A stretch of DNA of 64,000 nt from Chlorophyllum brunneum (taxonomy: Eukaryota; Basidiomycota; Agaricomycetes; Agaricales; Agaricaceae). The notes under the pieces were generated by a model. The model worked only from the letters and a program-made list of their open reading frames with translations. It ran no database searches and was not told the origin of the DNA. The stretch is from assembly GCA_963576785.1 (NCBI GenBank), contig OY756143.1, positions 1,116,001 through 1,180,000 of the forward strand, written 5' to 3'. The translations under genes were made by a program, and so were the position numbers. Shown here one piece after another: positions 36,494 to 50,422 of the stretch; positions within the stretch are counted from its first letter, which is position 1; the number at the start of each line of letters is the position of its first letter.

Positions 36494-37538
36494 TCATTCC
36501 GGCACAATATCTCTGTGAACCCATCCCAGCAACCTTTCTGCTTTCCGGCAATCAAAGAACCCTTTCTTCCCGTTGATCTCGAATCCCTCCCTCACTGGCA
36601 CATCAGGCCAGTACGACCGCTTCAGCTCGCCGCTATCTTTATCCCGTGCAATCTCAGGCGCAGCAACGACAAAAGCCTCATGTTTAGAGGACCATTTAGC
36701 CGTATCGCATGTGATGGCCAAGAGGAACGCGTCAGCAGCAGAATCTTGTTGGATATATCCCCAGAGGTCTTTTGACGCGTCCCCGGGATCCCTCCTAAGG
36801 GTATACTCCCTCTCAGGGACGGACCAGTGCAGGCGGAGACTTGCGACTCGGAGGTTGGGGTAGCGGCGGGTTATGGTATTGGCTTGGAGTTCACATATAC
36901 TAGTTAGATTGTGGTCTCAACGTCAGTAGGAATCTGATAGAGATGGCGTCTCGAGAACTTACACCTTCGATAGCCCATACGGTTCATCTGGTTCACATGG
37001 GTGGTTTTCGTCGATTGGGAAATATTTGAAATGAGGCACGATGCTATAAACCATTGTTACGACGTTGACAGAGGATGCCTGTGCAATCCGTGTTATTCCC
37101 AACTAAGGATTGTCAACGATCAGTGGAAATAGTCGTTGAGGGATTAGACGACTGCACTTCTGCACAGGCCCGGAGAATATTCCATGACAGGACGACATTA
37201 CTGTATTGCACCTTTCAGCTACTGAGAGCTAGACACCCCGAAGGTTTGGGATCGAACCTGTTGTGTGTCTGTACCTTGTAATCTGTCGGATCCCGGAGGG
37301 CTGCAAGATGGACAACAGCTTCGCATCCCGAAGTTTGGAATAATCCTAACACGCGATCGTAATCCTTCAGATCAATTTGTTGAAATGTGAATGTAGCTCG
37401 TTTGTGCTTGATCAATTCTTCGAGTTGTTCAGATAGGGGACCAAGATCGACTCCAGTCACGATGTGCCCACGATTGAGCGCAAGTCGGACGACGCGCTTG
37501 CCTACGCTGCCGTTGCAACCTGTTACTACTAGTTTCAT
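36494..37538 (-). CDS. NAD-dependent epimerase/dehydratase (extended SDR)
   Basis: Four exons (about 36494-36899, 36963-37102, 37158-37200, 37258-37538) give 289 residues. The Rossmann glycine motif is VVTGCNGSVGKRVV (about 4-17), DLKDY and VVHLAALRDP follow, then the ASSVNVV strand and the catalytic YGLSK (Tyr150, Lys154). The C-terminus has FEINGKKGFFDCRKAERLLGW, a substrate-domain end common in sugar-nucleotide epimerases. The substrate cannot be named; related fungal proteins are annotated as UDP-glucose 4-epimerase-like or uronate dehydrogenase-like. Exon 2 is 43 nt. Confidence 0.87.
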
Positions 37539-37919
37539 GTGTTCTGGGGGTTTGACAGACTCCTCCCAGTCTCTGGATGCTTTCTTATATACTCAGATCG
37601 TTCCGAAGTTCTACCGGAACTTCAACTACCTCAAACGGGATGGCTGCGGGGTAGTAGGAGAGTGGAGATAAGATTGGAAATCTAGTCTAGGAATATTCCT
37701 ATGGGAGTACATTTACGATCATTGAATCACCCTTCATGCGACAATCACCAGGTACTGGAGGATTATGGCTACAGCCTACGGCCAAGGGGTGAAAGAGTTA
37801 GCCGGGTCATGTTTGTTTACGCAAGATATATATTAGGGACAAACCCATTATATAACGTATGACGAAGAAATGGTTGGTATCGGGATGGTATCTAGACCGG
37901 TCTCATTATCATGCAGCAG
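37539..37919. other. Short intergenic region
   Basis: Epimerase promoter plus wax-synthase-like gene 3' region. Nothing else seen. Confidence 0.5.
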
Positions 37920-39243
37920 TCAAAACGAAGGAAGGGGTAGAGGTCCCAGAGTGAAGTAGCTAGGTCTAAACCGGTCCTGGTGGAAAGTACTTGCACCCAA
38001 ACCTTTGCGACACCAGGCGTCCACGATCACCTGGCCCCACATGACAACCCAAGATACTGTCCACACTCTGCCAATGACCCCGCCTACTCGGACACCAGTA
38101 AAGTGCCTCCAGGAGTGTTCTAAAATGACGCCGAAACCTTGAATGAGGAAATACCCGCCAACCGTGTAGAATTCCGCACCACGACCCATACCCCACAAGC
38201 CGAAATCATGAAGGATGCCGGAAATGAGGAACGCTCCCATGACACTGCCCACGCGACCAATGAGCATGGAAAGTGGTTTACTGCCTACGGAAATGAAAAT
38301 ATCACGGAAGAGTTGGTGCCAGCGTTTTGCCCAGTATTCAGTTAGCGAGGTCGCTAGCCAAGGCGAGTCAAACATGGGCGGCCATTGAGATGGATGTTGG
38401 TTGACGATGCCGACACCAACCAGCGTAAAGAGCTCGTAAGCTGTTTGAATGGATGTGCAGACAAGTAAACCACCCAAGAAGCTTACGAGGGTTGAGCGGA
38501 AAAAGCTCTGGAGTAGTGGAAGAGAGTAATCGTGGATGGTGCCTCCTGACGGAGATCCGATGGTGGTGGGCCCAAACCATTGTACGGTCCAGTGGATGTG
38601 GTCAGCGATGACTAGATACTTTACGAAGTTGATGAGAGTTGTGAGGAGGAAGGCACTACGGGAATGTGTTGGCCGGGTGTCTTGAGGAACTTGCAGGCCG
38701 CGCGACCAATTCCAACCATGCCCACGGAGGTTGCTCGCGAGATCGAGGGTATCCCAGAAGCGGTTGGACTCTCGGCCCTTCAGTTCAGCTTCCCCTGGCA
38801 CTCGGTACAGCCTTTCGTATGGTGTCTGCTGGTATGACCATGTAATGCAACGTCCTGCTGCGACCGCCATGGTGATCTGAAAGAGTGAGGACACATGGAT
38901 ACATCATGAAAGGCTTTGCAGCTCACCACGAGCCCTTGGTTCAGATATACCAGCACTTCCCGATGATCCAATCCATGGACGACGTCGACATGAGTCGCGG
39001 TTCGAAAAAAGGACCAGAGGGATATTGGAAGCAGGGTCAAGCGAATGGGCAGGGTTCCCGGTATGAGGACCAGGTAGGCAGTCAGGTAGTAGAGAAGCAA
39101 CGATGGCAAAACATCTGCGGTGAATGATTGCCAGGTGAGGGGACCCCGGGTGTCTGGTGGAGGGATGAAGTCATGTATCCTGTTCCGAAACAATACATAT
39201 GGTCAGGTCAATAGAATTCACATGAAAACACTCACCAATCCAT
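37920..39243 (-). CDS. Wax-synthase-like MBOAT acyltransferase
   Basis: Integral membrane O-acyltransferase of the fungal wax-synthase-like group, which includes acetyltransferases of terpenoid and mycotoxin pathways. Three exons (about 37920-38876, 38927-39179, 39236-39243) give 405 residues; the first exon has only eight coding bases (ATG GAT TG). Several membrane helices are visible: VLPSLLLYYLTAYLVLIPGT, an N-terminal pair, FLGGLLVCTSIQTAYELFTL and the conserved GAFLISGILHDFGLWG with the likely catalytic His. PMFDSPWLATSLTEYWAKRWH is the group signature region. The substrate is unknown; no terpene synthase or P450 was found nearby. Confidence 0.87.
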
Positions 39244-41499
39244 TCCGGACCCTTCTTGTGGGCTTTGAACAGAGGAGGCTCCGAAGCTGTTGGGAAGGAT
39301 GCAAAGTCGTGCCACCTCGCAAGATTGCGTTTTGGGCGGCTCTTCGGTTCGGGCGCTCTGTTATGGGGCCAGGGTCGCATTCACTGCCTGTCAAGAGCTC
39401 CTTTGGATTTCAACAACGTAGATGAATGACGTTTTTTTTAAATTACGTCCAGAACTATGCCATCCGCTTACGACTCCAACCCGTGGCACATATTGGCCTT
39501 TCTTTCATGGCTCCACTTCCCAAGGTATGACAGCTGATGCGAAAACGTTCCGATGATCTCTCAGGCCGGGACCGTCGGGCTGTAGGCTTTGTTTGAATTT
39601 ACCTTCACTCATCAGTCTTGCGGTCGGAAGCGGCAGTTGTCCTGAATGGCTAGCTCAAGGTTAAGTGTCGTCACCGGCGACTCAATACCAAGCCTGTTCC
39701 TTGAGCGGAAGCAGCTAACTTCTACCCGCCATTGTCAACTCGACCTTATCACTTAACACAGTTGGTCCCTCAACTTCGGGTCCTCCATTCGCTTCATTGA
39801 TTACTCTCAAGGAGTTGAACAGATAAGTTTCCGTTCCTTATGCAATTTTGTTGTTCAATGGGAAGCAGCCTAGTTGTGCCGTCGCATTGCAGCCTTGGAT
39901 CGCGCTCCATCATCTTCCGCCGCTTTTGTGTCCTGTCGGAGAAGTATTAAAGGATAACCTTATCACACAAGACGAACGAGGGGTATTTTGATATACGCGT
40001 CAGGTTTAAGGAGAATAGGTGCTTGGGAAAGGACAGTGAAAACGGTAGCGTGCTAACCAAGACCCGGATGACGGTTTTAAACGGGTGCACCAACCTTGAT
40101 CATGCGATGGCCTGCGCCTATCACACCCCAAGCGGACTATGTCCTCCTGCCTTGGAAGTTATCAGGGTCTGCTGTGGACCAATTGTTTTTGTGAGTAGGT
40201 CCTATCTACACAATGAATACTTCTGACATTCGGTCCGCCAAAGTCTCTTCCCGCCCTACTCCCTCTACTACTAGAACAAGACGCCCTCTGTACTTCTCTG
40301 AGAGTTCACTCAGCAATTCAGTCGACATTCTAATGCTTCAATAAAAGCAGGCCATACTCTAATGGTGTGCTTCATCACGATACACCGAATTTGAAACTGC
40401 AGGTCACTCGAGCTGGCTCTGGAGCATAGCTCACGACATTCGTACCGCCCATGGCTTGTGCACAAACTTATGCGACCTCACTGTCCCCATACAGCCACAT
40501 CTTCGAGTTCGCAAGGCATTCGTATTCCAGAACCATCGGGGTTCAGATTACAGGGTTCGAGATACCCAGCTAACAGGGAATACTGTTATTGTGTACCAAT
40601 TTCGGTTGGCAAGGCCCCTCCGATGATACTGTCGCTTTCCTTCCGTAACCATTTAACTTTCCAAACTCCATCGGGGGCCTGGACTGATGCATGTTGCGAT
40701 GAGCTCGTCATTTCCCACTGTCCTCAATATTCACGCGTGTTACGGCTAAGACAAGAACAGGGAGAAGCCAAACCCTTCGAGATTAGCTACAACTGTTAGT
40801 CACTTCCTTTTCATGATCTCCATCCAGCCAACCCCCCACGGGAAGAACGCCCGCAAAGTCAGCACTGGTCCGCGGGAGATACTGCTGCCCGCAAGGTAAG
40901 TCGCTTATGATTCTCATGCAGTTAGGAGGGCTTTGCTCACGGGAAATTGACCGCCTTCTAGACCCGGGCACTAGCCTTTCAAATTTCAACCATCCACACA
41001 TGCCATGCCATGCAACGGATATTGGTTTATCGACCCGCGAATATCTTCCCCTTTGAACTGGATTTGAGTGTCATTGCGTGGTAAAAAAAGAAGGCGATAA
41101 GAAGGTACCGCTTATCCTGGCGATAATGACTCTCAGTAAAAATATTAGATGTGAGATGCCTCTCACCGATTGCATAGTCTATCGTAACTGTCCCAACTTC
41201 TCAACCAATCACTGATTAATGCCCTCAGATCAGCTAATACCGAACGAAGCGAAGAATATAAACGTTTCTAATTCTATGAGCTTTTCCCATGAAACTGCAA
41301 GTCTGGGTAAGTTGGGTGCCGGTTCCGGAGGAATGACTTCCGATGATATGCACATTCCGAGTCATCTTGAGTTGGCGTACGTTAACGCCCCAACGTACTC
41401 CAGTTTGAATGATCAGATACTCACACATTACGAATAGGATACATGTGTATAAAACACCAGTAGCAGCTCTCTCTCCGAATCAAAAAGTACGGGAAGCCC
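39244..41499. other. Large gene-poor gap (2.26 kb)
   Basis: Only short chance frames; a 113-codon plus frame at 40458-40799 has no family likeness. No terminal repeats or transposon protein seen. Confidence 0.5.
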
Positions 41500-42565
41500 A
41501 TGAACGAAGATCACCTCAAAGCGCCTCCAGCTCCAGCGTTGGATGCAATTCTTTACACTTTGGACAGTGAACAGCGCGACTTTTTGAAGAGAGTTACCCG
41601 TATTAATGATGATGAAGAGCTGAAGCGCCACATCTTGGAAGTACAGGGTGATGCCTACAAAGTATGTAGCAAACATTAGATCCATGCCGAGGCCTGGCCT
41701 CGCCATTATAAACTCACGTCGTACCGGCAATAGGTCTTTCCGTACCCTTGTATCCGTTACTTCACTTTTGCAAAGTAAGCGAGCAACGTTTAGCACTCGT
41801 GACTGCCGATGGCGAATACGTTACGTGGAGATAGCCATCGCCCAACTACCCAATTATCAACAAATCCTCAAGCTACCCCAAGACCGACCAGGTGCCATCC
41901 TACTTTATATCGGATGCTGCTGTACGTCTGAATTATTATTTTTTGTTAGTTAAGCCAGTTATATTTTGCTCGAAGTTGGCAGTGATCTACGCAAGGCCGT
42001 ATTTGACGGGTGGCCAGTAAGGGATGCCATTGCCTCGGACCTCTTCACTGGCACGTATCTGGTGTCCGGCGCTTTACACCTCGAACTTACCCTTCAATCC
42101 CAGGTTTATGGGAGCACGGTCAGACTCTACAGGACCACTCAAGAAACATTCCCTGCGGGATTTGTTGGTGGCAACGCATTCGATGACAAGATAACGTCTC
42201 TGCAAGAGCCACTCTCTTTAGCACTCCCACCCGATACCAGGCCCAAATCCCTTATATCGTTGAAATCGCTCAACCCCCTGAGAGGTCGCGTTGCTGCGAT
42301 CCATGCATCACTTTTCTTCCACTTGTTTGATGAGAAGAAACAGCTTGAGTTGGCTCGTCGTCTTGTCGTTTTACTTTCTCCGGAGCCTGGTTCCGTTATT
42401 TTTGGAGGACACTATGGTCGTATGGAGAAGGGCCTAAAGACAGAGATACTAGGAAACGGAAGAGAGTATACACAGTTTTGGCATTCCCCTGATTCTTGGA
42501 AGGACGTCTGGAGCAGGGGTGTATTCAAGGACGGGAAGGTGAAGATCGAGGTTGATTGGTTTTAG
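41500..42565 (+). CDS. Small SAM methyltransferase, copy 1 (possibly decayed)
   Basis: Paralogue of the gene at 43519-44635. Exons chain as MNEDHLKAPPAPALDAILYT ... ILEVQGDAYK, VFPYPCIRYFTFAK, IAIAQLPNYQQILKL ... ILLYIGCC joined to FGSDLRKAVFDGWP, then a long exon with QETFPAGFVGGNAFDD, AIHASLFFHLFDEKKQLELA, LLSPEPGSVIFGGHYGRMEK and HSPDSWKDVW. The motif I GCCFGSDLR and the IHASxFFHLF block match the small methyltransferases seen in fungal meroterpenoid clusters (AusD/Trt5 type) and their many basidiomycete relatives. Relative to copy 2, the intron after ASDL lacks a GT donor and the FWxxGH segment carries a 2-nt deletion, so the locus may be a pseudogene or may use the unspliced frame. Confidence 0.6.
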
Positions 42566-43518
42566 AGGAGATAGCCATTTCACGGAGCTACAGCACAATG
42601 GCAAGGTTTACTACATCAAATGGTGTGTCACTAGAGTATGAAATGAAGGCACACCGTACTTCACTGAAGTGTGCAGAAATTAAGTGTATTATTTCTTCGC
42701 CTTGTTCCTTCTCTATCGCAAACGAGAACATACGTGTTAGCTTGGTTGGAGCCCAAGTTACTCCGGGGCTTCGAAAATGGTGTCCGCAACTCTTATCCGG
42801 AAAAAGATTTGACCGTTTCATTTTGTGTCGGGGGACTGAATTTTTATTATCCTTCTCGATGTTTTCCCCGCGGATCCGCCCCGCCCCTTGCCTAGCTGTG
42901 AAGTACAACCAATATGAGTCCCTTCTACTTGAAAATCCCCACTATCGATTTCTGGTTCCAATCCCATGCAATTCTGATTTTCCAGTTTCTCAAGTATTAA
43001 GCTTTCCCCAATAACCAGGTTTCTATCCAGAACGGATGCCGGGCTCAACCCGGTATAAACTTCTTACTCAGATTTGCTTATTTGACCCACTGCTTATTTT
43101 GTTTGATCAGCCTCACGAACTCTTTTTGGCGACAGCATGTGGAAACCTGTGGAACTCGAGCCCGATGGAACAATTCAATTACATACGGAGGAGTATGATC
43201 AACCTGTAAGAATGCATATCTATTTCGAGCGCAGCGAACATCGTGCGGTTGAATAGTCAGGAGTTACTTACTGTGCTATTTTAGGCGTTTATTTAATTCC
43301 CGTTTCGTGACCTAAGCTCTGTGCTTGGACGTGAAATGGCACAATGCATCAGGTCTTTCTTCCCACCAGCGGGTGTCACAGTGAGTCTCTGCGAATGCAG
43401 TGAGCTTTAAGTTCCTTCTGAGGAGCTTCCACCATCAGTCCACTAGTCATGTGGAGGATGGAATTGGGTACTTAATATGCGTGAACTGTGTCTGCTGTGA
43501 GAAGTCGTCCCCTCATCT
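42566..43518. other. Spacer between methyltransferase paralogues
   Basis: No solid gene. One short exon-like frame begins at about 43138 (MWKPVELEPDGTIQLHTEEY) with a GTAAG donor after it, but splicing to the next acceptor gives a stop almost at once. Confidence 0.4.
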
Positions 43519-44635
43519 ATGGTTGGTGAACGCGCGCCAATAGCTTCACTTCCCTTGGACTTAAGCCTTCTTGACCTTCGAGAAGAGGAAGCATGGTTCT
43601 TTAAATCGCTGAGTGGTATAACAAACGACGAGGAACTACGGAGGCACATTATTGATGTAGCGGACAAGGCCTACGCGGTGGGTGTCTTGAGAATAAGGAG
43701 TATACCGCACTTAACGATATGACCAGGCGTATAACTACCCATGTATTCGGTGCTTCTCGTTCACCCAGTGATTCCACTTCACCAGCGAGTGTAAATCGAA
43801 TGACTGACTCCCTTTAGACTGAAGATATTTCGGCTGTCAACTTATCAGTATGTCCTCCAACTTGGTCGAGAACGACCGGGAGCCATCTTGCTTGATGCTG
43901 CCTGTTGTTGTTAGTCCGATGAATTCCTTCCTTATCCTTGCAGTGAGCTGAGATATGATACTTTTCCAGTTGGAAACGATCTGAGGAGAGCCGTATTTGA
44001 TGGCTGGCCGGCAGAAAACACCCTGGCATTTGACCTGGAACCTGGTGAGATGTTTCCCCTGGGTTGCGTGGGGCTGGGATCGCTGAAGTTATGTATCAGC
44101 GTTCTGGGAGTACGGACACGAACTATTTAGGTCAACGCAGGAATCTTTCCCGGTGGGCTTTATTGGCGGAGATGCCTTCGACCCGAACATCATTCAACCG
44201 CACGAGCCGTTCTACGCACCCCCCAGTACACCGCGCCCACAAAATCTCCAACTTCTTAAATCACTCAGCCCTCTCCAGGGTCATATCTCAGCTATTCACG
44301 CCTCATCCTTCTTCCACCTCTTCGATGAAGATAAGCAAATAGAACTGGCCAAACGTCTTGCTTCTCTACTCTCCCCTGAGCCCGGCTCAATCATCTTTGG
44401 GCTCCAGAGAGGTACACCAGTCAAGACCGCCACTAGTGATTTGATGGGCTACTTCATGGTATGCCACAATCCTGAATCATGGAGGGAGCTATGGGATGGG
44501 CAGATATTTGAGAAGGGAACGGTGAGGGTTGACGCTGTGCTCAAGGAGATCGAGAGAACCTATATTAATCCCGAAGGTGGGAAGTTGTACATGTTGGATT
44601 GGTCTGTGACGAGACTGAATAAATTCGAGTATTGA
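43519..44635 (+). CDS. Small SAM methyltransferase, copy 2 (intact)
   Basis: Exons chain from MVGERAPIASLPLDLSLLDL through ITNDEELRRHIIDVADKAY, YNYPCIRCFSF, YQYVLQLGRERPGAILLDAA joined across an intron to CCFGNDLRRAVFDGWP, then FDLEP joined through a GTGAG...CAG intron to AFWEYGHELFRSTQESFPVG. The last exon has DAFDPNI, AIHASSFFHLFDEDKQIELA, LLSPEPGSIIFG and CHNPESWREL. All family blocks are in frame, so this copy looks functional. The family is as in copy 1 (AusD/Trt5-like); the substrate is unknown. It converges with the channel gene, with 122 bp between stops. Confidence 0.72.
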
Positions 44636-44757
44636 TCCATTGACGGGTGGAGGGAACGAGGCTGATGATTTTGTAGCTGAAGGTGCATGTATATATGTAT
44701 CGCTAAATATTCATTCCTACTATGTCGTCATCATCATCGTGGTGCAATATCGAGATG

Positions 44758-47700
44758 TCAAGGCGATTCTTTTCGGGAACCGTCATTTCGCATGCCTCTT
44801 GTCAGCATCAGGAGCAAGCTCTCGATTCTTGCTTGACGTTCCTAAGTTGGAGAAGGTGAATTGATCTATCATATAACTCGGAGAGGGTCAGGGTACTTAC
44901 TTGGAGTTCTTTCATCTCCTCTTTCAACATTCCAACAGGTAAATCTTTTACTTCCTCAAGCAAGGCTTCGAGCCTTCTGACATTTGCACCCACTTCCCCG
45001 GCCATGATCAGATGTTGATCAGGTGCTTGGGCAGCAACGGACGAAGCGACGCTTGTCCTGTTTGAAAAGAGCCTTGTCAACGGGCTCATTAATCCTGAGT
45101 TGCCGTTCCAAGTCCCGGTGCGTGGAAAGGGAAGCTCTGCGCCGAGAAACGTGGATCCCGAAGAAAGAGCACCATAACCTTCCCCCCCAGTCTTCTGTTC
45201 TGCTGTTGATGTCGAAGACGTACGCGCAAAAACCCTGGGCGAAACATTGGGGTTTACGGTAAGTCGTGTTGTGGATAGGGCACGCCTGTGTACCGATACA
45301 TGTCGCTTTGAGCCTGTTGGGCTGGTGGCTGGTGGCTCTATAGTAACGCCTGGGGGTAGCCCCGTGCCAGTAGCGAGATTTTCCCTCGAGTGTGTTTTGC
45401 TTAGTATAGGTACATCTTCTACATCCCCTAGTTCCGCAAAGAAGTCAACTTCGTCAACCTCCATGTCAAGAATCGTGTCGTATATGTCGTTATGGGAATA
45501 TCCTACGATCGCCTCTAATAGTGGCATGTTTTTGATGTGCTTGGGAAGACTGTTGAAGAAGGACTGAGCAGCACCCTTGCCAGTCTGGCGGATTTTCCCT
45601 CCAGATTTGAGATACCGTTCATATACAGTAATAGCAAGAAGTTGGGGGAGGGAGGTAAGTTTTATGAGGAAGACGTTCACAGAGTGTAGCGCCCTTGGTG
45701 AAAGGAACCAGCTTGCAGGTTTGAGAATAAGGAAAGCCAGGATGTTGAATGGTGGTTGGTACGAGAACAGGGCGTTATTTTTCACCCTGTAGAATCATTG
45801 ACGTATCACGAGCTGGTTCAGTTTGAGTTCGTCGACAAAATTGAGAGCGGGGCATACCCTTCGATGGTTGAGATCACGAACTGGAACAAGTACTGAAAGC
45901 CCAGAAGTAGTTAGTAATCTAAAAATAGGACAAAGCAGGCACCCTTAGCGAAAGAAAGCCCAAGCATACCTCTTGTGTCGCGTTGGTATCGATCCTAGCA
46001 ACGGTGTTGGATAAAATTGAAATGAGGACTGTTAAACAGAACAATTACCGTGAGTATGAAGTTACGATCGAAAAGTCAGAAGTAAAAAAGGAACAAGGTT
46101 GAGTTCGGCATCTCCACCGCGAATGCAGGTGGGTCAGGCGCTAAATCTAACACGTTTCTGATCGGGGGTAAGCACATTATACTCAACTTGTCACGAGAAG
46201 GGTGTTGGAGAATACCGCGAAAACTGTTACCAAGAGCGGGCCAAAGATGGGGTGGAAACTGGTTGCTTGAGGGAAGACGATGTAGCCATTGCCAATCCAG
46301 ATCTGGACTAGATACCAGCTGAGAGAGCTGAAGGTCCATGGTTCATGGTTATGGGGAATGGTTTTGTCCTGAGCTAAGGATCAGGGTGTCAAGCTCGGTG
46401 TGAGAACGGTGTCGGGAGCGAGATGCATACCAAGAGTCCACAAAGTGAAGAACAGCCCGGAGAAGCATATCATGACAGTGCCCATGAATATCACGAATTG
46501 TACGATCATCGCTTGGATAGATCTATACTCAATCGAAATAGAAGGAGTCAGTGAAACGTAAGGCTCAAACAAAGGACGCACAAGATGATGACGTGATTAG
46601 CCACTGCGAAGAATACCAATCTGCCAGGATAACGAACCAAGGTCAGGGCGCTCAGATTGGGAAGAATGTATAGTCCGACCTAGGAAAAAGTATACAGCCA
46701 CCACACGCCAGAATGCTGAATGCCACGCTGGACGCTTCCACTGTCGCCGAAATGTAGATCAGAGGTTAGATGAAAGCTGCTTCAAACGACGAACGATGTA
46801 CGGACGGTTATCGTTATGAAGGCCCTTAATTCTCAAGCCCAGATAGACCAGGAACACGACGACGAAAGAGAAGTCGAATACGTTCCACATCTAGGCAACG
46901 TATCCCAGGGCGGTTAGTTGGTATACAAGGTTCGCTAAAAGACATTACTCACGTTCGCAATGTAGACTATAGTCGGTAATCAGTATGCAGTATTCAGTAA
47001 AGGAGAATATTCCACTCACTGTACCAGCCATGTTCCGTGGAAGTTGTGTATTCTTCTAGGGTACAAGCACTTGCCAAAACGATAAATAGGCTCTCCCAAA
47101 GAGTAAGTCGGGCCTTATCTTGAGCTGTGAACATACTTGGTTCAAGGATGGCCATAAGGACAGGAGGACGGAGTAGAACTTACTGGCCAGGCAAAGAACA
47201 AAGGTCAACATGAGGCAAGTGAAATTAAGAAATTCTAAAATTGCCCCATAGCGGGGTACGCGGAGCCTGCCAGGGAGTCAAGTAGTGTATTGTGGGTGGA
47301 GCAAGAACAAAAAAATTACCTGTAATGGTTCAGGAATGGAGCTTTGCGGGCATCGTAGATCTGAATGGCTCGCGGTTTGTAGTTGTCTGCCAAGATTGAT
47401 CGAGTTGCTTGCAGAGAGAACACTACATTGCCTGAATATATGTCATTGACAACGTTTTGGGTGACTGGAGAAGCCAGAAAGGCCTTTGCCCTAGTTGATA
47501 TGGCCATCTGCAAACGATGTGTGGCTCAAACTAGATGAAGTTGCCGGATCAGTACTGACCTCGATTGCTGTTTGTGCTGTTTCGAGATCGTGCTCTGAAC
47601 GAATGGCATTTTTGACATTCTGCATCACTGGAGGCGTAGCTCCGGCAAGTGGGCTCCAGGCTGTGCACAAAACTGCGACCAGTTGCATGTAATTTGAGGC

Positions 47701-48231
47701 GAAGCGGCTCAATAACTTTATGGCAAGGAGTTCGCATAGGCTCGCGCGAGACTGCAGGATCCCAGTGAATGCGAGGTTGGTATCCGACTGTGCCAGAAAA
47801 TATGATCGAACTACGAGGCAAGCATATACAACGGCCATATTCCTAAGACGGGCATACTTGGCGACCAGCGGACGAACGATAGCAAAGTTGATGTCGGACG
47901 CAGTCAGTTGCCTAGCCAAACGAAGTTAAGGTGTGCCAGGAATGCCAGGAAATAAACTGAATTTACTCCCAGCTCAATGCGCTGTCTGCAATTGACGATC
48001 ATCGTATGTTTTGGTTAGTATCCGCCGAGGACAATTACGGGCGCTTACCAATTGTTTCCTATGAACAGGAAAGGAAGTCTGAACCGGACAGTATGTTTGG
48101 GGAGTGGGAAACTGGACGCTTACGGTGACATCTCTTTTCAGGGCGGGGATAAGTGGGAAGACCTTTACCGACGCAAGGTTCTCCGGAGTAGGAGCGAGGA
48201 GGGGGTCGACAGACGACTGTTCCGGGTCCAT
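44758..48231 (-). CDS. Vacuolar TRP-type cation channel (Yvc1-like)
   Basis: Many-exon gene. ATG 48229-48231 starts MDPEQSSVDPLLAPTPENLA. Following blocks match fungal Yvc1/TRPY: TASDINFAIVRPLVAKYARL, LAIKLLSRFASNYMQLVAVL, TPPVMQNVKNAIRS, ARKAPFLNHYR. A run of short exons between about 45.8 and 47.3 kb codes hydrophobic helices. The large C-terminal exon (about 44900-45785) has NILAFLILKPASWFLSPRAL and KLTSLPQLLAITVYERYL, then an acidic cytosolic segment (YDTILDMEVDEVDFFAELGD). The last exon ends at 44758 (ERQARIESLLLMLTRG). Yvc1 releases vacuolar Ca2+ in response to stretch and Ca2+. Individual membrane exons were not all delimited. Confidence 0.82.
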
Positions 48232-48742
48232 GGTGATGGCGGGATTTTGAAGGCGTTGGAGCACGGGAAGCAGATATATGACAAGAGGGGAGGCCAACAC
48301 TAGGCTCTCCTGGAGGACTAAGGTGGCTGTCTCGCGCGTTGTACCAGGGGAATGGCAAGCGAAGAACGACGAGCAGCGCGGCTAACGCTGGACTAAACGC
48401 CCGCCTCGTGTCGAAGGTTTGACATCACACATAATTCGGCATGTGGAGATTGAGTTGGTTGGATTAGGCAAGTCTCGTAAAGGAATGGCGGCGTCAGGAT
48501 TAGATATATATTCCGGGGGGCGCATGATTCCTGCTTTTTGTTTCTGTCTTTTTGTCTCGAGGGAGCACCGTCGAGTGCTTATTGTCTTTCGCAAGAACCA
48601 ATGGCGGATGACTGCCAAACTAAGGTGAATGTATTTCCCGGCTGTCTCCTTTTAGAACCATCCTCGCCTCGTCCAAATCCGTCTCCCTTGTATTTCTCTC
48701 CCTCTTAATATCCAGTTTCTTCAACTCTCTGGGGAGTGCATT
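48232..48742. other. Divergent promoter region
   Basis: Between the starts of the channel and kinase genes. Nothing else recognised. Confidence 0.5.

Positions 48743-50422
<1,680 letters not shown>

Noticed and set aside
39244..41499. Possible transposon in the gene-poor gap
   Set aside because: No terminal inverted repeats, long direct repeats, or transposase, reverse-transcriptase or helicase motifs were seen.
41428..41796. 122-codon minus-strand frame
   Set aside because: Antisense to the spliced 5' exons of methyltransferase copy 1, which match the paralogue.
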